Below are positions 16,945-25,700 of a stretch of 64,000 bases of DNA, piece after piece (position 1 is the first letter of the stretch; the number at the start of each line of letters is the position of its first letter). Location of the stretch: assembly GCF_000760735.1 (NCBI RefSeq), contig NZ_JMEX01000005.1, positions 1,270,592 through 1,334,591 of the forward strand, in the 5' to 3' direction. The position numbers and the translations under genes were made by a program. The notes below the pieces were generated by a model that was not told where the DNA came from, made no database searches, and saw only the letters and a list, made by a program, of their open reading frames with translations. This DNA comes from Rhodococcoides fascians A44A. Its GTDB lineage: Bacteria > Actinomycetota > Actinomycetes > Mycobacteriales > Mycobacteriaceae.

Positions 16945-17910
16945 GTGAGCTCCCCTCGGTTCGCTCCTGGTGACGTGATCCCGGTCGAGCTCGACCCGGG
17001 GCGCACCACCTCTCGCTCGACGGGGGTTCTCGCCGACGCAGTCGTGATCGACCACGTCGCGTTCTCGCGCAATCCGGCATCGGTTCTCAGCACCGTCGAA
17101 TCGGCGCGTGCGCAAGCGCGGCCGGTCGCGCTCGACGGTGTCGGCACGGGACCGGAGTCACTTGCCCTGCTTCCGCTGATCGAGCCGGATGTCATCATCC
17201 TCGCGCCCGAGATGACCGGTAGCGCGACCGACGTCGCCGCGGCCAGAGCACTGCACGTCCTTGCTGCCCAGGCCGAGCGCACCGGAGCTGTCGTGGTGGC
17301 GCGGGGCGTGGATTCCGATCGAGACCGGGACAGAGCACTGGCGCTCGGAGCCACGTTCGGCCTGGGCGATCTCTTCCGTGCCGACGGTGGCGACGTGCGC
17401 CCGGACGCGGTGACACCACCTACGTGGAACACCCCGTCCAGCGATCACACGTCCGCGTTCGTCATCGCGTCGACCGACCAGACGACGACGGTCAGCACGA
17501 AGAAACTGCTCGTGCAGATGAGCATGCACATCGAGGCACAGGCTTCCGACGCAGGTCCGGACACATTGGTGCTGGGGACATTTCAGCATTCCCGGCACTT
17601 CACTGCGCGCACGAGGCGCAGATGGCGCACCCTCGCGGGCCGGACCGCGTACACCGGCGTCTACGGCATCGGCCTCGGAGAGCTGGCAGTGCCCGGCATC
17701 GTCGGGTCGTCTCTCGACGCCTCGGACGACCTGGTCGACGAATGGAATGTCGTGGTGCTCGGGCAGTTCTTCTGCTGCGTACTGTCGGCCCGGGACCTGC
17801 ACCGAGGCGAGGACGATCCGGACCGCGAGTTCGAGTACGCCATCACGCACGACCGGGCGACGGTCGTGCGGTGCGCTCGGACCGTGTTGTCACGGTCCGA
17901 GCCCCGCTGA
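16945..17910 (+). CDS. degenerate EAL plus DICT sensory domain protein
   Basis: A 321-residue GTG-started protein. Residues about 1-150 look like a diguanylate phosphodiesterase (EAL) barrel without the catalytic EAL motif (VALDGVGTG at the DDFGTG position, then IEPDVIILAP). Residues about 170-310 match the DICT sensory domain (KLLVQMSMHIEAQA, LGTFQHSRHF, WRTLAGRTAYTGVYG). DICT domains usually sense light or redox together with GGDEF/EAL. It sits after the STAS gene in an apparent two-gene operon. A non-enzymatic c-di-GMP or ligand sensor is inferred. Confidence 0.72.
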   Translation: MSSPRFAPGDVIPVELDPGRTTSRSTGVLADAVVIDHVAFSRNPASVLSTVESARAQARPVALDGVGTGPESLALLPLIEPDVIILAPEMTGSATDVAAARALHVLAAQAERTGAVVVARGVDSDRDRDRALALGATFGLGDLFRADGGDVRPDAVTPPTWNTPSSDHTSAFVIASTDQTTTVSTKKLLVQMSMHIEAQASDAGPDTLVLGTFQHSRHFTARTRRRWRTLAGRTAYTGVYGIGLGELAVPGIVGSSLDASDDLVDEWNVVVLGQFFCCVLSARDLHRGEDDPDREFEYAITHDRATVVRCARTVLSRSEPR

Positions 17911-17932
17911 CTCTCGTGGTTCGGCCGACCGG

Positions 17933-19294
17933 TCAGGATCCGATCGGTTGACCGAAGAGGCCGGCAACCAGATCGCCGACGACGTCCTGCCACACCGGCC
18001 AGGTCCGTGAGTCCAGAGCCATCGAGCCGACGTCGGTGGTGCGGCAGCCCGGCTCGGCCGGCACTCCGGCAAACCGGTCGCGGAGCCACAGCAGCGCACT
18101 CGGCGCAGCAACCACTTCGAGGGTGAGGTGTTCGCTGAAGTGGTCACGCGTGTAGGTGACGCTCGCGTTCGGGTCGGCGCAGTACGTGTCGACGAGCGTG
18201 TTCACCGGCCCGACGGGTACCAGCCAGTCCGGGTTGGATTGGTACATGTACATGGGGAATCGGGGGACGGACTTGCCCATCTGCAGCTTGGCGAGCGCGC
18301 TCTGCGCTACCGGCTCGCGAAGCGGATCGCCGGGAGTGTCGAACAGCCCCTTGAGGTTCACGAACGGTGCGATGGCCGAGTTCCATCCGATGCACAGGTT
18401 CTGCTTCGCGCCGAACATCGCTTTGCCCAAGGGGTTGAGCTTCTGGTCGATGAACTGCGCGAGCTCGGGATCCTCACGGGAGACTCCGATGATGCCGGAT
18501 GCCACGATTCCTGCACCGAGCGCGTTGTTCGAGTTGTCGACGAGCGCACCCACATCGGCCACGATTCCGCCTTCGGCGGCCCCGACGATGTTCAGGTCGG
18601 GGGCGTAGCTTTCGTGCAGCTCGGCGGCATGACCTGTCGCGATGGATCCGCCGGAGTACCCCATCATTCCGACCTTCGTCGCGCGTCCGTCCAGCCCGAG
18701 CGGGTCGAAGTTCTCGGCGGCACGGATTCCGTCGAGGGTGATCCGCCCGGCGAGTGGGCCGGCCGCGAAGGCCGAGTTCGGCCCTTGGTGGTCGGGCACC
18801 ACGACGGCCCAGCCCTGGGCCAGGGCGGCCTGGATCTCGAGGAACTGTGCTCCTCCGGTGATCGCTCCGGTCAGCGGCCAGGGAATGGAGCCTTGCTGCA
18901 GCACGTACGACGACGCACAGTAGGCACCCAGTGAGTCCTCGGCGATCTGGAAGGACAGCAGTGGCCTGCCCGGAACGTATCCACGGGGCTTGAGCACGGT
19001 GGCCACCGCCGGGATCGCTTCGTCGCGACTGTCGTTGGACCGGTACGACAGTTGCCAGGCGTCGACGTTGACCGGGAGGACACCGAGGTTTGCCACGTTC
19101 ACCGGCCGAGACGCAATGATCTGGCCGGGATCGGCAGCGGAGACGATCGACTGCTCCGGCGAGTAGAACACCGTATCGAACTCCGGAATCGCCGGGAACG
19201 CCGGCTGCGCTACCACTGGCGGCGCGGTGGCGGTCACCGCGACGGCGACGCTTGCAGCCGCAACCACACCGAGAACCACTCTTCGAACGGACAT
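17933..19294 (-). CDS. secreted lipase (secretory LIP family)
   Basis: A 453-residue alpha/beta hydrolase of the secretory lipase family common in mycolate-containing actinomycetes. A signal peptide is clear: basic MSVRRVV, hydrophobic LGVVAAASVAVAVTA, then a cleavage region near Ala29. The nucleophile elbow is GYSGG with Ser214. Asp and His partners lie in the C-terminal quarter (for example RDHFSEH). Start ATG 19294 has GGGAGG upstream. It would act outside the membrane on triglycerides or esters. A 9-bp inverted repeat in its promoter and a TetR gene immediately upstream point to repression by that TetR. Confidence 0.87.
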   Translation of the reverse strand: MSVRRVVLGVVAAASVAVAVTATAPPVVAQPAFPAIPEFDTVFYSPEQSIVSAADPGQIIASRPVNVANLGVLPVNVDAWQLSYRSNDSRDEAIPAVATVLKPRGYVPGRPLLSFQIAEDSLGAYCASSYVLQQGSIPWPLTGAITGGAQFLEIQAALAQGWAVVVPDHQGPNSAFAAGPLAGRITLDGIRAAENFDPLGLDGRATKVGMMGYSGGSIATGHAAELHESYAPDLNIVGAAEGGIVADVGALVDNSNNALGAGIVASGIIGVSREDPELAQFIDQKLNPLGKAMFGAKQNLCIGWNSAIAPFVNLKGLFDTPGDPLREPVAQSALAKLQMGKSVPRFPMYMYQSNPDWLVPVGPVNTLVDTYCADPNASVTYTRDHFSEHLTLEVVAAPSALLWLRDRFAGVPAEPGCRTTDVGSMALDSRTWPVWQDVVGDLVAGLFGQPIGS

Positions 19295-19311
19295 TCAGCC
19301 TCCCCGAAAAA

Positions 19312-19337
19312 CAAGTTAGATGTATTTGTCTAACTTG
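19312..19337. promoter_or_regulatory. candidate TetR operator before the lipase gene
   Basis: Inverted repeat CAAGTTAGA (19312-19320) and TCTAACTTG (19329-19337) with an 8-nt spacer, 18 bp upstream of the lipase start. It is the only long palindrome between the lipase and the tandem TetR gene. Confidence 0.6.
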
Positions 19338-19418
19338 GACTCCGTGGAGAGTAGATCAGAAGTGATGTGGATTACAACCACCTGATCCCGTGGCCGCTCG
19401 CGGGCTCGGCTCTTGCCC

Positions 19419-20051
19419 TCAGTGCAGGAGCAACGAGTCGAGGAACCCGACCATGATGTTCGTGAGGTCCTCGACATCGGGTCGCGGATCCGCCGTGCTC
19501 CATTGCTGCACGAGCGCGATGAGGGCCCCGATGAACGCCGTCGACGCCATCTCGTAACCGCCCGGCGGCACGTAATCCTCACCCACCGCCGACCGGACGG
19601 TCAGCGCGAAGAACTCGCGCCACACCGCGCGCTCGGCCAACCGATGCTCGTCCATGCGACGACTGACGCCGACACTGTCCACGAACGAGATACGGGCCCT
19701 GCGTGGATCTTTGCCGATCGACTCGACGTACGCCCCCATCGCCGCCGTAGCCAGCTCGTGCGTGTCGGAGGTCGTACACCGCGCGACCGCCTGCGTCGTT
19801 GCTGCCTTGGCGTCCGCCTGGATCGAGTCGTACAGCGCGATGAGCGCGTCCTCTCGGCTCGCGAACTCGTCGTAGAACTGCCTGCGCGCCAACCCGGCCG
19901 AACGACACAGGTCCGCAACAGAACTGGCTGTGTATCCCTTCTCGGAGAACACGTCGAGCGCGGCGGCGAGAAACTGCGACCGTCTCCGGGAACGACGATC
20001 CTCGACGGCGATGCCGCCATAGGTTCGATTGTCGCCGTCCGCGGTGCTCAC
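19419..20051 (-). CDS. TetR/AcrR family regulator
   Basis: A 210-residue repressor. The N-terminal HTH is seen at RRSQFLAAALDVFSEKGYTA, then VADLCRSAGLARRQFYDEF (about residues 20-65). The C-terminal part is a ligand-binding helical domain ending VGFLDSLLLH. It lies 124 bp upstream of the lipase on the same strand and just after the FdhF-type gene stop. It probably controls the lipase through the palindrome at 19312-19337. Confidence 0.85.
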   Translation of the reverse strand: MSTADGDNRTYGGIAVEDRRSRRRSQFLAAALDVFSEKGYTASSVADLCRSAGLARRQFYDEFASREDALIALYDSIQADAKAATTQAVARCTTSDTHELATAAMGAYVESIGKDPRRARISFVDSVGVSRRMDEHRLAERAVWREFFALTVRSAVGEDYVPPGGYEMASTAFIGALIALVQQWSTADPRPDVEDLTNIMVGFLDSLLLH

Positions 20052-20060
20052 CGGACGAGT

Positions 20061-22385
20061 TTAGCCGTGACGGCGGCGTTCCAACCGGACGACGACGGCC
20101 TTGGACACCGGAGTGTTGGATTTGCGCGCGACGTGGTCGAGAGGAATCAACGGGTTGGTCTCCGGGTAGTACGCTGCCGCGTTTCCGCGAGGCGTGGAGT
20201 AGGCGACGATTCTGAACCGGTCGGCACGACGCTCGGCGACGGTGCCGTCGGGAAGTGGCCACTCGGAGACGAGGTCCACCACCTCCCCGTCGACGAATCC
20301 CATCGACGCGATGTCGTCGGGATGGACGAACACCACCCTTCTGCCACCTTTCACGCCGCGATAGCGATCGTCGAGGCCGTAGATGGTGGTGTTGTACTGG
20401 TCGTGGCTCCGCATGGTCTGCAGCATCAGCCGCCCCTCGGGGACCGGCAACCACGTCAACTCGTTGACCGCGAAGTTGGCCTTGCCGGTGGAGGTGTGAA
20501 AGGTACGACTGTCGCGGGGAGGATGCGGAAGCCCGAACCCTTCCTTCTGCCGGACCTTGCGATTGAAGTCCTCGAACCCGGGGACGACCCGGGAAATGGA
20601 GTCCCGAATCCTGTCGTAGTCGTCACGGAAGCTCCCCCACGGCACCGAATGCCCCGGCCCGAAAAGCTTTTCGGCGATTCCGCACACAATGGACACCTCG
20701 GATCGCATGAATGCGCTCGACGGCCGAAGGCCACCGCGCGAGGCATGCACCATCGACATCGAGTCCTCGACGGTCACGAACTGCTTGCCCGACGCCTGCA
20801 CGTCGCGGTCGGTCCGTCCGAGCGACGGCAGGATCAGAGCGCTTCGTCCGTGGACCAGATGGCTGCGGTTCAGCTTGGTCGAGACCTGAACGGTCAGGGA
20901 GCAGTTGCGGAGCGCCGCTTCGGTGACGGCGGTGTCCGGTGTCGCCGAGACGAAGTTGCCGCCCATGCCCATGAAGAAGGTGCCGCGGCCGTCGCGCATC
21001 GCTCGGATCGAGTCGACGGCGTCGAGTCCATGGTCGCGGGGAGAGTGGATGCCGAACTCGTCGTCGAGTGCCGCGAGAAACGACTCGGGCATCTTTTCCC
21101 AGATGCCCATGGTGCGATCACCCTGGACGTTCGAATGTCCACGCACGGGGCAGACACCGGCCCCTGGCTTTCCGATCATCCCCCGCAGCAACAGCAGGTT
21201 CACTGCTTCCTCGATGGTCGCGACGCCGTGGGTCTGCTGCGTCAGCCCCATCGCCCAGCAGACGATCGTCTTCTCCGAGTGGACGAGAGCCTCCGCGGTG
21301 TCGCGGATCTCGCGCATCGACAGCCCGGTGGCCTCCAGCACGACGTCCATGTCCACACCGCGGATATGGTCGATCCAGTCGTCGAATCCCGCCGTGTAGG
21401 TCTCGACGAAGGCCCGGTCGATCACGGTGCCCGGCGCCTCGTCGTCTGCGTCGACGAGCATCTTTCCCAGGCCCTGAAACAGCGCCATGTCCCCGCCCAG
21501 CCGGATCTGCAGGTACTCGTCGGCGATGGCGACGCCGTCCCCGACGACACCGCCGACCTTCTGCGGATCCTTGAACCGCCTCAGCCCGGCCTCGACCAAC
21601 GGATTGATCGCGATGACCTTCGCTCCGTTGCTTTTTGCCTTCTCCAGGGTGGACAGCATGCGGGGATGGTTCGTGCCGGGATTCTGGCCTGCGATGAGGA
21701 TGAGGTCGGCGTTCTCGATGTCCGGAACCGACACCGAGCCTTTGCCGATTCCGATCGACGCGCTGAGCGCACTCCCCGAGGATTCGTGGCACATGTTGGA
21801 GCAGTCCGGCATGTTGTTGGTACCGAAGGACCTGATCAGTAGCTGGTACAGGAAGGCAGCCTCGTTCGACGTACGTCCGGAGGTGTAGAAGATCGCCTGT
21901 TCCGGGGTGGCGAGTTGCCTGAGCTCGTCGGCGATCATGCGCTCGGCGCTGTCCCAGTCGATCTCCTCGTAGTGGGTCGCTCCCGGCCGCAGCACCATCG
22001 GGTGCGTGATGCGACCTTGCTGGCCGAGCCAGTACTCGGTCCGCCCGAGCAGGTCGTCGATCGAGTGCGTCGCGAAGAAGTCCGGTCCGACCGTTCTCCT
22101 GGTCGCTTCTTCGGCGACCGCTTTCGCGCCGTTCTCGCAGAACTCGGCGTGCTTGCGGTGTCCGGGAGTCTCCGGCCATGCGCACCCCGGGCAATCGAAA
22201 CCCCTGCGCTGATTGAGTTTTGCCAGCGAATACGCGGTGCGGCCGGGGCCCATCTGCTCGACGCCTCGCTGCAGGGACACGAGCACGGCCGGAACGCCCG
22301 CTGCGTAGGACTTGGCTTCGGTGACGACGATGGACTTCTCGTCGTACTCGTACTCGTGGGCTGACACTCTACGACGGTGCACCAT
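20061..22385 (-). CDS. FdhF/YdeP family molybdopterin oxidoreductase
   Basis: A 774-residue protein of the YdeP branch of molybdopterin oxidoreductases (formate-dehydrogenase-alpha-like). Evidence is AGVPAVLVSLQRGVEQMG near the N-terminus, three cysteines Cys65, Cys68 and Cys83 (DCPGCAWPE, EFCENG) instead of the four-Cys cluster of classical enzymes, FYTSGRTSNEAAFLYQL, CSNMCHESSG and the C-terminal domain with RSHDQYNTTIYGLDDRYRG. The 1065-codon frame is not used because it runs through the LysR gene. ATG 22385 gives a normal N-terminus; GTG 22367 is an alternative. The substrate of YdeP proteins is not settled. The LysR gene just upstream is its likely regulator. Confidence 0.85.
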   Translation of the reverse strand: MVHRRRVSAHEYEYDEKSIVVTEAKSYAAGVPAVLVSLQRGVEQMGPGRTAYSLAKLNQRRGFDCPGCAWPETPGHRKHAEFCENGAKAVAEEATRRTVGPDFFATHSIDDLLGRTEYWLGQQGRITHPMVLRPGATHYEEIDWDSAERMIADELRQLATPEQAIFYTSGRTSNEAAFLYQLLIRSFGTNNMPDCSNMCHESSGSALSASIGIGKGSVSVPDIENADLILIAGQNPGTNHPRMLSTLEKAKSNGAKVIAINPLVEAGLRRFKDPQKVGGVVGDGVAIADEYLQIRLGGDMALFQGLGKMLVDADDEAPGTVIDRAFVETYTAGFDDWIDHIRGVDMDVVLEATGLSMREIRDTAEALVHSEKTIVCWAMGLTQQTHGVATIEEAVNLLLLRGMIGKPGAGVCPVRGHSNVQGDRTMGIWEKMPESFLAALDDEFGIHSPRDHGLDAVDSIRAMRDGRGTFFMGMGGNFVSATPDTAVTEAALRNCSLTVQVSTKLNRSHLVHGRSALILPSLGRTDRDVQASGKQFVTVEDSMSMVHASRGGLRPSSAFMRSEVSIVCGIAEKLFGPGHSVPWGSFRDDYDRIRDSISRVVPGFEDFNRKVRQKEGFGLPHPPRDSRTFHTSTGKANFAVNELTWLPVPEGRLMLQTMRSHDQYNTTIYGLDDRYRGVKGGRRVVFVHPDDIASMGFVDGEVVDLVSEWPLPDGTVAERRADRFRIVAYSTPRGNAAAYYPETNPLIPLDHVARKSNTPVSKAVVVRLERRRHG

Positions 22386-22414
22386 CGCGACCGCACACGT
22401 CCAAGACGTGGCTC

Positions 22415-23329
22415 CTACCGAGCGATAGGCGACGCCGATGAAGCCCGGTCGAGCCCGCGAGCGGTGTTCTCCAACGCCCGGATCAAGCTGGATCCCTGAC
22501 TGTCCCTGGCCGTCACCAGTCCGATGACCGGCGCGTCCAGCGCGCTCGTCAACGGGGTACACCGAAGCCCCGGTGGTTCTCCGAACACCTGACGCCACAC
22601 GCGCGGAACGACGGACGCCCACTGCCCGGTCTTCACGTGCGCGTACAGCGAGGCGATGGAGTCGGTCTCGATCTGCGGCGTACTGGCGGCACCGTCGTAG
22701 GCGAAGAACTCGTCGAGGATTCTGCGTCCACGCATCATCGACGGCAGCGTGCACATCGGAAACTGTGCGGCGTCGCGCCAGGTGACACCGTCCTCCCGAA
22801 ACGGACCGAAGTCGGCCGCGGTCAACAGGTCGTAGTACTCGCGGTAGAGGGGAAAGGTCCGGTACCGTTCGTGGACATCGTCGTCCAGGTAGGTGATACC
22901 CCCGTCGAGCTCGAAACGGTCGATGCGGCCGGTGATCTCGTCGGACGGGAGATCCTCCGACAGTGAGACGGTCACCAACGGATGGTGCAGACACAGTGGT
23001 CCGGTCAGGTCGGCCACTGTCGCCGACGCCGTGGGCACCACGCCCAGACGTACCGCGCCGGTGACGCCGGACCGCAGAGTTGCCGCTTCCTCCTGAAGGG
23101 ACTTCTGGTCGGCGACGATACGGCGCGCCCACCGGACGATCTGTTCGCCCTCGGGGGTGAGTCCCTCGAACTTGTGGCCCCGGACGATCAGTGGAAGGTC
23201 GAGCTCGACTTCGAGCTTCCGGATCGCTTCGGACAGCGCCGGTTGCGAGACGTGGCATGCCTGAGCCGCGCGTGTGAAGTGACGTTCACGCGACAGCGCC
23301 ACGAGATATTCGAGTTGCCGGAAGAGCAC
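22415..23329 (-). CDS. LysR family regulator
   Basis: A 304-residue LTTR. The winged HTH covers residues about 1-60 (LVALSRERHFTRAAQACHVS, PALSEAIRKLE). The inducer-binding domain starts at about residue 90 (VRLGVVPTASATV). It precedes the FdhF/YdeP gene by 29 bp on the same strand and starts 4 bp after the LacI-family gene ends, so it may be read from two promoters. Control of the FdhF-type gene is inferred from adjacency. Confidence 0.87.
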   Translation of the reverse strand: MLFRQLEYLVALSRERHFTRAAQACHVSQPALSEAIRKLEVELDLPLIVRGHKFEGLTPEGEQIVRWARRIVADQKSLQEEAATLRSGVTGAVRLGVVPTASATVADLTGPLCLHHPLVTVSLSEDLPSDEITGRIDRFELDGGITYLDDDVHERYRTFPLYREYYDLLTAADFGPFREDGVTWRDAAQFPMCTLPSMMRGRRILDEFFAYDGAASTPQIETDSIASLYAHVKTGQWASVVPRVWRQVFGEPPGLRCTPLTSALDAPVIGLVTARDSQGSSLIRALENTARGLDRASSASPIAR

Positions 23330-23333
23330 GCCG

Positions 23334-24335
23334 TCACCCCCGTTCGGCGGGACCGGTCGTCCCTCGGACCACCAGGCGCGGCCGGAGAACGCTCGACGAC
23401 ACCTCGGTGCGGTCGTCGTCGAGGCGTGAGGTTGCTGCGCTGATCGCGCGGCGCGCCTGCTCCTTGGGTTCCTGACTGACGGTGGTCAGGTCGATGTGGG
23501 CCATTCTCGCCAGCGTGCTGTCGTCGTACCCGGTCACCGAGATGTCGCCGGGAACGGAGACTCCTCGTCTCTGCAGCGCGTCGAGCAGGCCGACTGCACT
23601 GCGGTCGTTGGCAGCGACGATCGCGGTGGGAGGCTCGATGCCTCCGTCGAGGAACGCGTCGACGGCGGCGGGCGCGTAGTTCTCGGTGAAGTCGCCCTCG
23701 ACAACGGCCATGTGTTCGTCCAGCCTGTGACGGTGCATCGCGCGGCGGTAGCCGGCCTGGCGGTCCTTGCCGATCGACCCGTACCCACTGAAATGCGCAA
23801 TTCTGCTGTGCCCCAGCGACACCAGGTGATCGACGACGTCGCTCATTCCCCGCGAGTCCCCCGCCCGCACGGCGTCGACTCCGCCGATTCGTCGACCTAC
23901 CGCGACGATCGGCACCCGCCCTGCCCACGCTCTGAGGTCGACATCCGACGCGGCGGGCCCGAGCAGAACCACTGCCTCACAGCGGAAGTCGAGGAGTGTC
24001 TCCATGACGGCGGCTTCGGCGTGCGTCGGCGTGACGGCACCGAGCACCACCTCGTACCCGACCTTGTCCGCCTCGGCCACCATGTGCTCGACCATCTCCG
24101 CGTGGAACGCATTCCTGATGTCGGTCATGACGCCGATGAGGTGTGTGCGCCGGAGGGACAGCAGAGCTGCGGTTCGATTCGGTCGGTAGTCCATCTCCTC
24201 CGCGACGGCGAGGACCCGGGCCTTCGTCTCCGCGCTGGGACCCGGAACTCCACGAAAGATCATGGACACCAGGGCCTTGGACACCCCTACCTTGTCGGCG
24301 ATGTCCTGCATGGTCACCGATCTTCCGGCGTTCAT
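23334..24335 (-). CDS. LacI family regulator
   Basis: A 333-residue repressor. The HTH and hinge are at residues about 8-60 (TMQDIADKVGVSKALVSMIF, SAETKARVLAVAEEMDYRPN). The periplasmic-binding-like domain follows (IGVMTDIRNAFHAEM, then VPGDISVTGYDDSTLARM). It is divergent from the Gfo/Idh and isomerase genes, separated by 160 bp that contain a central-CG palindrome suited to LacI proteins. It probably represses those genes until their sugar or inositol-like substrate is present. The long N-terminal extension of the frame is not used; ATG 24335 gives the normal start. Confidence 0.88.
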   Translation of the reverse strand: MNAGRSVTMQDIADKVGVSKALVSMIFRGVPGPSAETKARVLAVAEEMDYRPNRTAALLSLRRTHLIGVMTDIRNAFHAEMVEHMVAEADKVGYEVVLGAVTPTHAEAAVMETLLDFRCEAVVLLGPAASDVDLRAWAGRVPIVAVGRRIGGVDAVRAGDSRGMSDVVDHLVSLGHSRIAHFSGYGSIGKDRQAGYRRAMHRHRLDEHMAVVEGDFTENYAPAAVDAFLDGGIEPPTAIVAANDRSAVGLLDALQRRGVSVPGDISVTGYDDSTLARMAHIDLTTVSQEPKEQARRAISAATSRLDDDRTEVSSSVLRPRLVVRGTTGPAERG

Positions 24336-24430
24336 GTCTTCTCGTCTCCGTTCCCGCCCGTGAGAGCGTGTCGAACTGCGGCAACGCCGTCCTTGACATC
24401 CGCGCGATCGGTGACCCATAGTATCCCTAC

Positions 24431-24442
24431 TAGACCGGTCAA
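24431..24442. promoter_or_regulatory. candidate LacI-family operator
   Basis: TAGACCGGTCAA contains the perfect palindrome GACCGGTC (24433-24440) with the central CG step typical of LacI-family sites. A second TAGACCGG follows at 24444-24451. Both lie between the divergent LacI-family and Gfo/Idh genes. Confidence 0.5.
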
Positions 24443-24495
24443 ATAGACCGGGACACCTGATCTCGCTTCGAGAGAAGAAGAAAGTAGTCACCCTC

Positions 24496-25671
24496 ATGAC
24501 AGAGAACTCGCTCGGTGTAGCCGTCATCGGTGGCGGTATGGCCGGACGCGCCCATGCCGCCGGGTACCGGATGGCGTCGACGCTGTTCGGCACCGACCGC
24601 CCGGATGTGCGTTTGGTGGCCATCGCGGACACCAACAAGGGTGTCGCGGACGATACCGCCAAGCGGTACGGCTACGAGCGCGCCGAGTACAGCTGGCAGG
24701 CGATCGCCGAGGCACAGGACATCGATGTCGTGTCCGTCGTCGTCGCCAATCACCTGCACCGTGAGATCGTCGAGGGCCTGCTCGCTGCAGGCAAGAACGT
24801 GCTGTGCGAGAAGCCGCTGGCAGGGTCGCTGGCGGATGCGGAGTCGATGGTCGCCGCGGCCGCGGCATCGAGCGGTATCGCCTCGGTGGGCTACACCTAC
24901 CGCCGGTCCCCGGCCGTGCAGGCCATCGCCGACGAGCTCGCCGCCGGTCGCCTCGGTGAGATCGTGCACTTCGACGGCCGCTACCGCGCCGATTACTCCC
25001 TCGATCCGAGCGGGCCGATCACCTGGCGGTACCGCGGCGGGCAGGGAACCGGTGCACTCGCCGATGTCGGCAGTCATCTGATCGATCTCGCCGAGTACGT
25101 CGCCGGACCGATCGTCGAGGTCCGCGGGGCGCAGTTCTGCACCGTCGTCACCGAACGCCCCGTCCCGGTCGGGGTCACCTACGGTCACACCAAAGCCGAA
25201 ACCACCGGGGAGACGGCGCCGGTGGAGAACGAGGATATCGCCACCTTCACCGCGCAGTTCGCCGGCGGATTCGTCGGAACCTTCTCCGCCTCGCGGGTCT
25301 CGCACGCCAATCCCGACGGACTGTCCTTCGATGTGTTCGGCACGCGCGGGTCGGCGTCGTGGGCGCTCGAGCGAGCCGCGGAGTTCCACATCTCCACCAC
25401 CGACATCGACGAGACGGTCAACGGCCGCCGTCAGGTCATCATCGGACCCCAGCACCCCTACATCCAGGGCGGGCTGCCGATGGACGCCGGCGGCGTCGGG
25501 CACGGCAAAGCCGAATTCTTCGCCTACCAGGCACGGGCATTCCTCGACCAGGTCGCCGGACTGACCGGCCTGCCCCCGCTCCCGGACTTCGCGCACGGAC
25601 TGCGCGGCATGCAGATCGTCGCCGCCATCGCCGAATCCGCTGCCGCGAACGGCACCGCAGTCAAGATCTGA
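24496..25671 (+). CDS. Gfo/Idh/MocA family oxidoreductase
   Basis: A 391-residue NAD(P)-dependent dehydrogenase. The Rossmann motif is VIGGGMAGRAHAAGY, the catalytic Lys is in LCEKPLAGS (about residue 103), and GALADVGSHLIDLAEYVAGP is the active-site helix. The DNA is very GC-biased and fluent. It is the first gene of a pair with a sugar isomerase 29 bp downstream, controlled by the divergent LacI protein. Such pairs oxidise and isomerise inositols, rare sugars or their 3-keto forms. The exact substrate is not visible. Confidence 0.87.
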   Translation: MTENSLGVAVIGGGMAGRAHAAGYRMASTLFGTDRPDVRLVAIADTNKGVADDTAKRYGYERAEYSWQAIAEAQDIDVVSVVVANHLHREIVEGLLAAGKNVLCEKPLAGSLADAESMVAAAAASSGIASVGYTYRRSPAVQAIADELAAGRLGEIVHFDGRYRADYSLDPSGPITWRYRGGQGTGALADVGSHLIDLAEYVAGPIVEVRGAQFCTVVTERPVPVGVTYGHTKAETTGETAPVENEDIATFTAQFAGGFVGTFSASRVSHANPDGLSFDVFGTRGSASWALERAAEFHISTTDIDETVNGRRQVIIGPQHPYIQGGLPMDAGGVGHGKAEFFAYQARAFLDQVAGLTGLPPLPDFAHGLRGMQIVAAIAESAAANGTAVKI

Positions 25672-25700
25672 CCCACCCTCTACTCGCAAGGAAGCTCACG

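Noticed and set aside
19413..21842. 809-residue ORF antisense to the TetR and FdhF genes
   Set aside because: Its composition is the Arg/His/Asp-rich pattern of a shadow frame in GC-rich DNA and it has no motifs; the minus-strand genes there are certain.
20061..23258. 1065-residue molybdopterin protein
   Set aside because: The N-terminal 290 residues lie over the LysR gene in another frame and have no coding character; the protein proper starts at 22385 or 22367.
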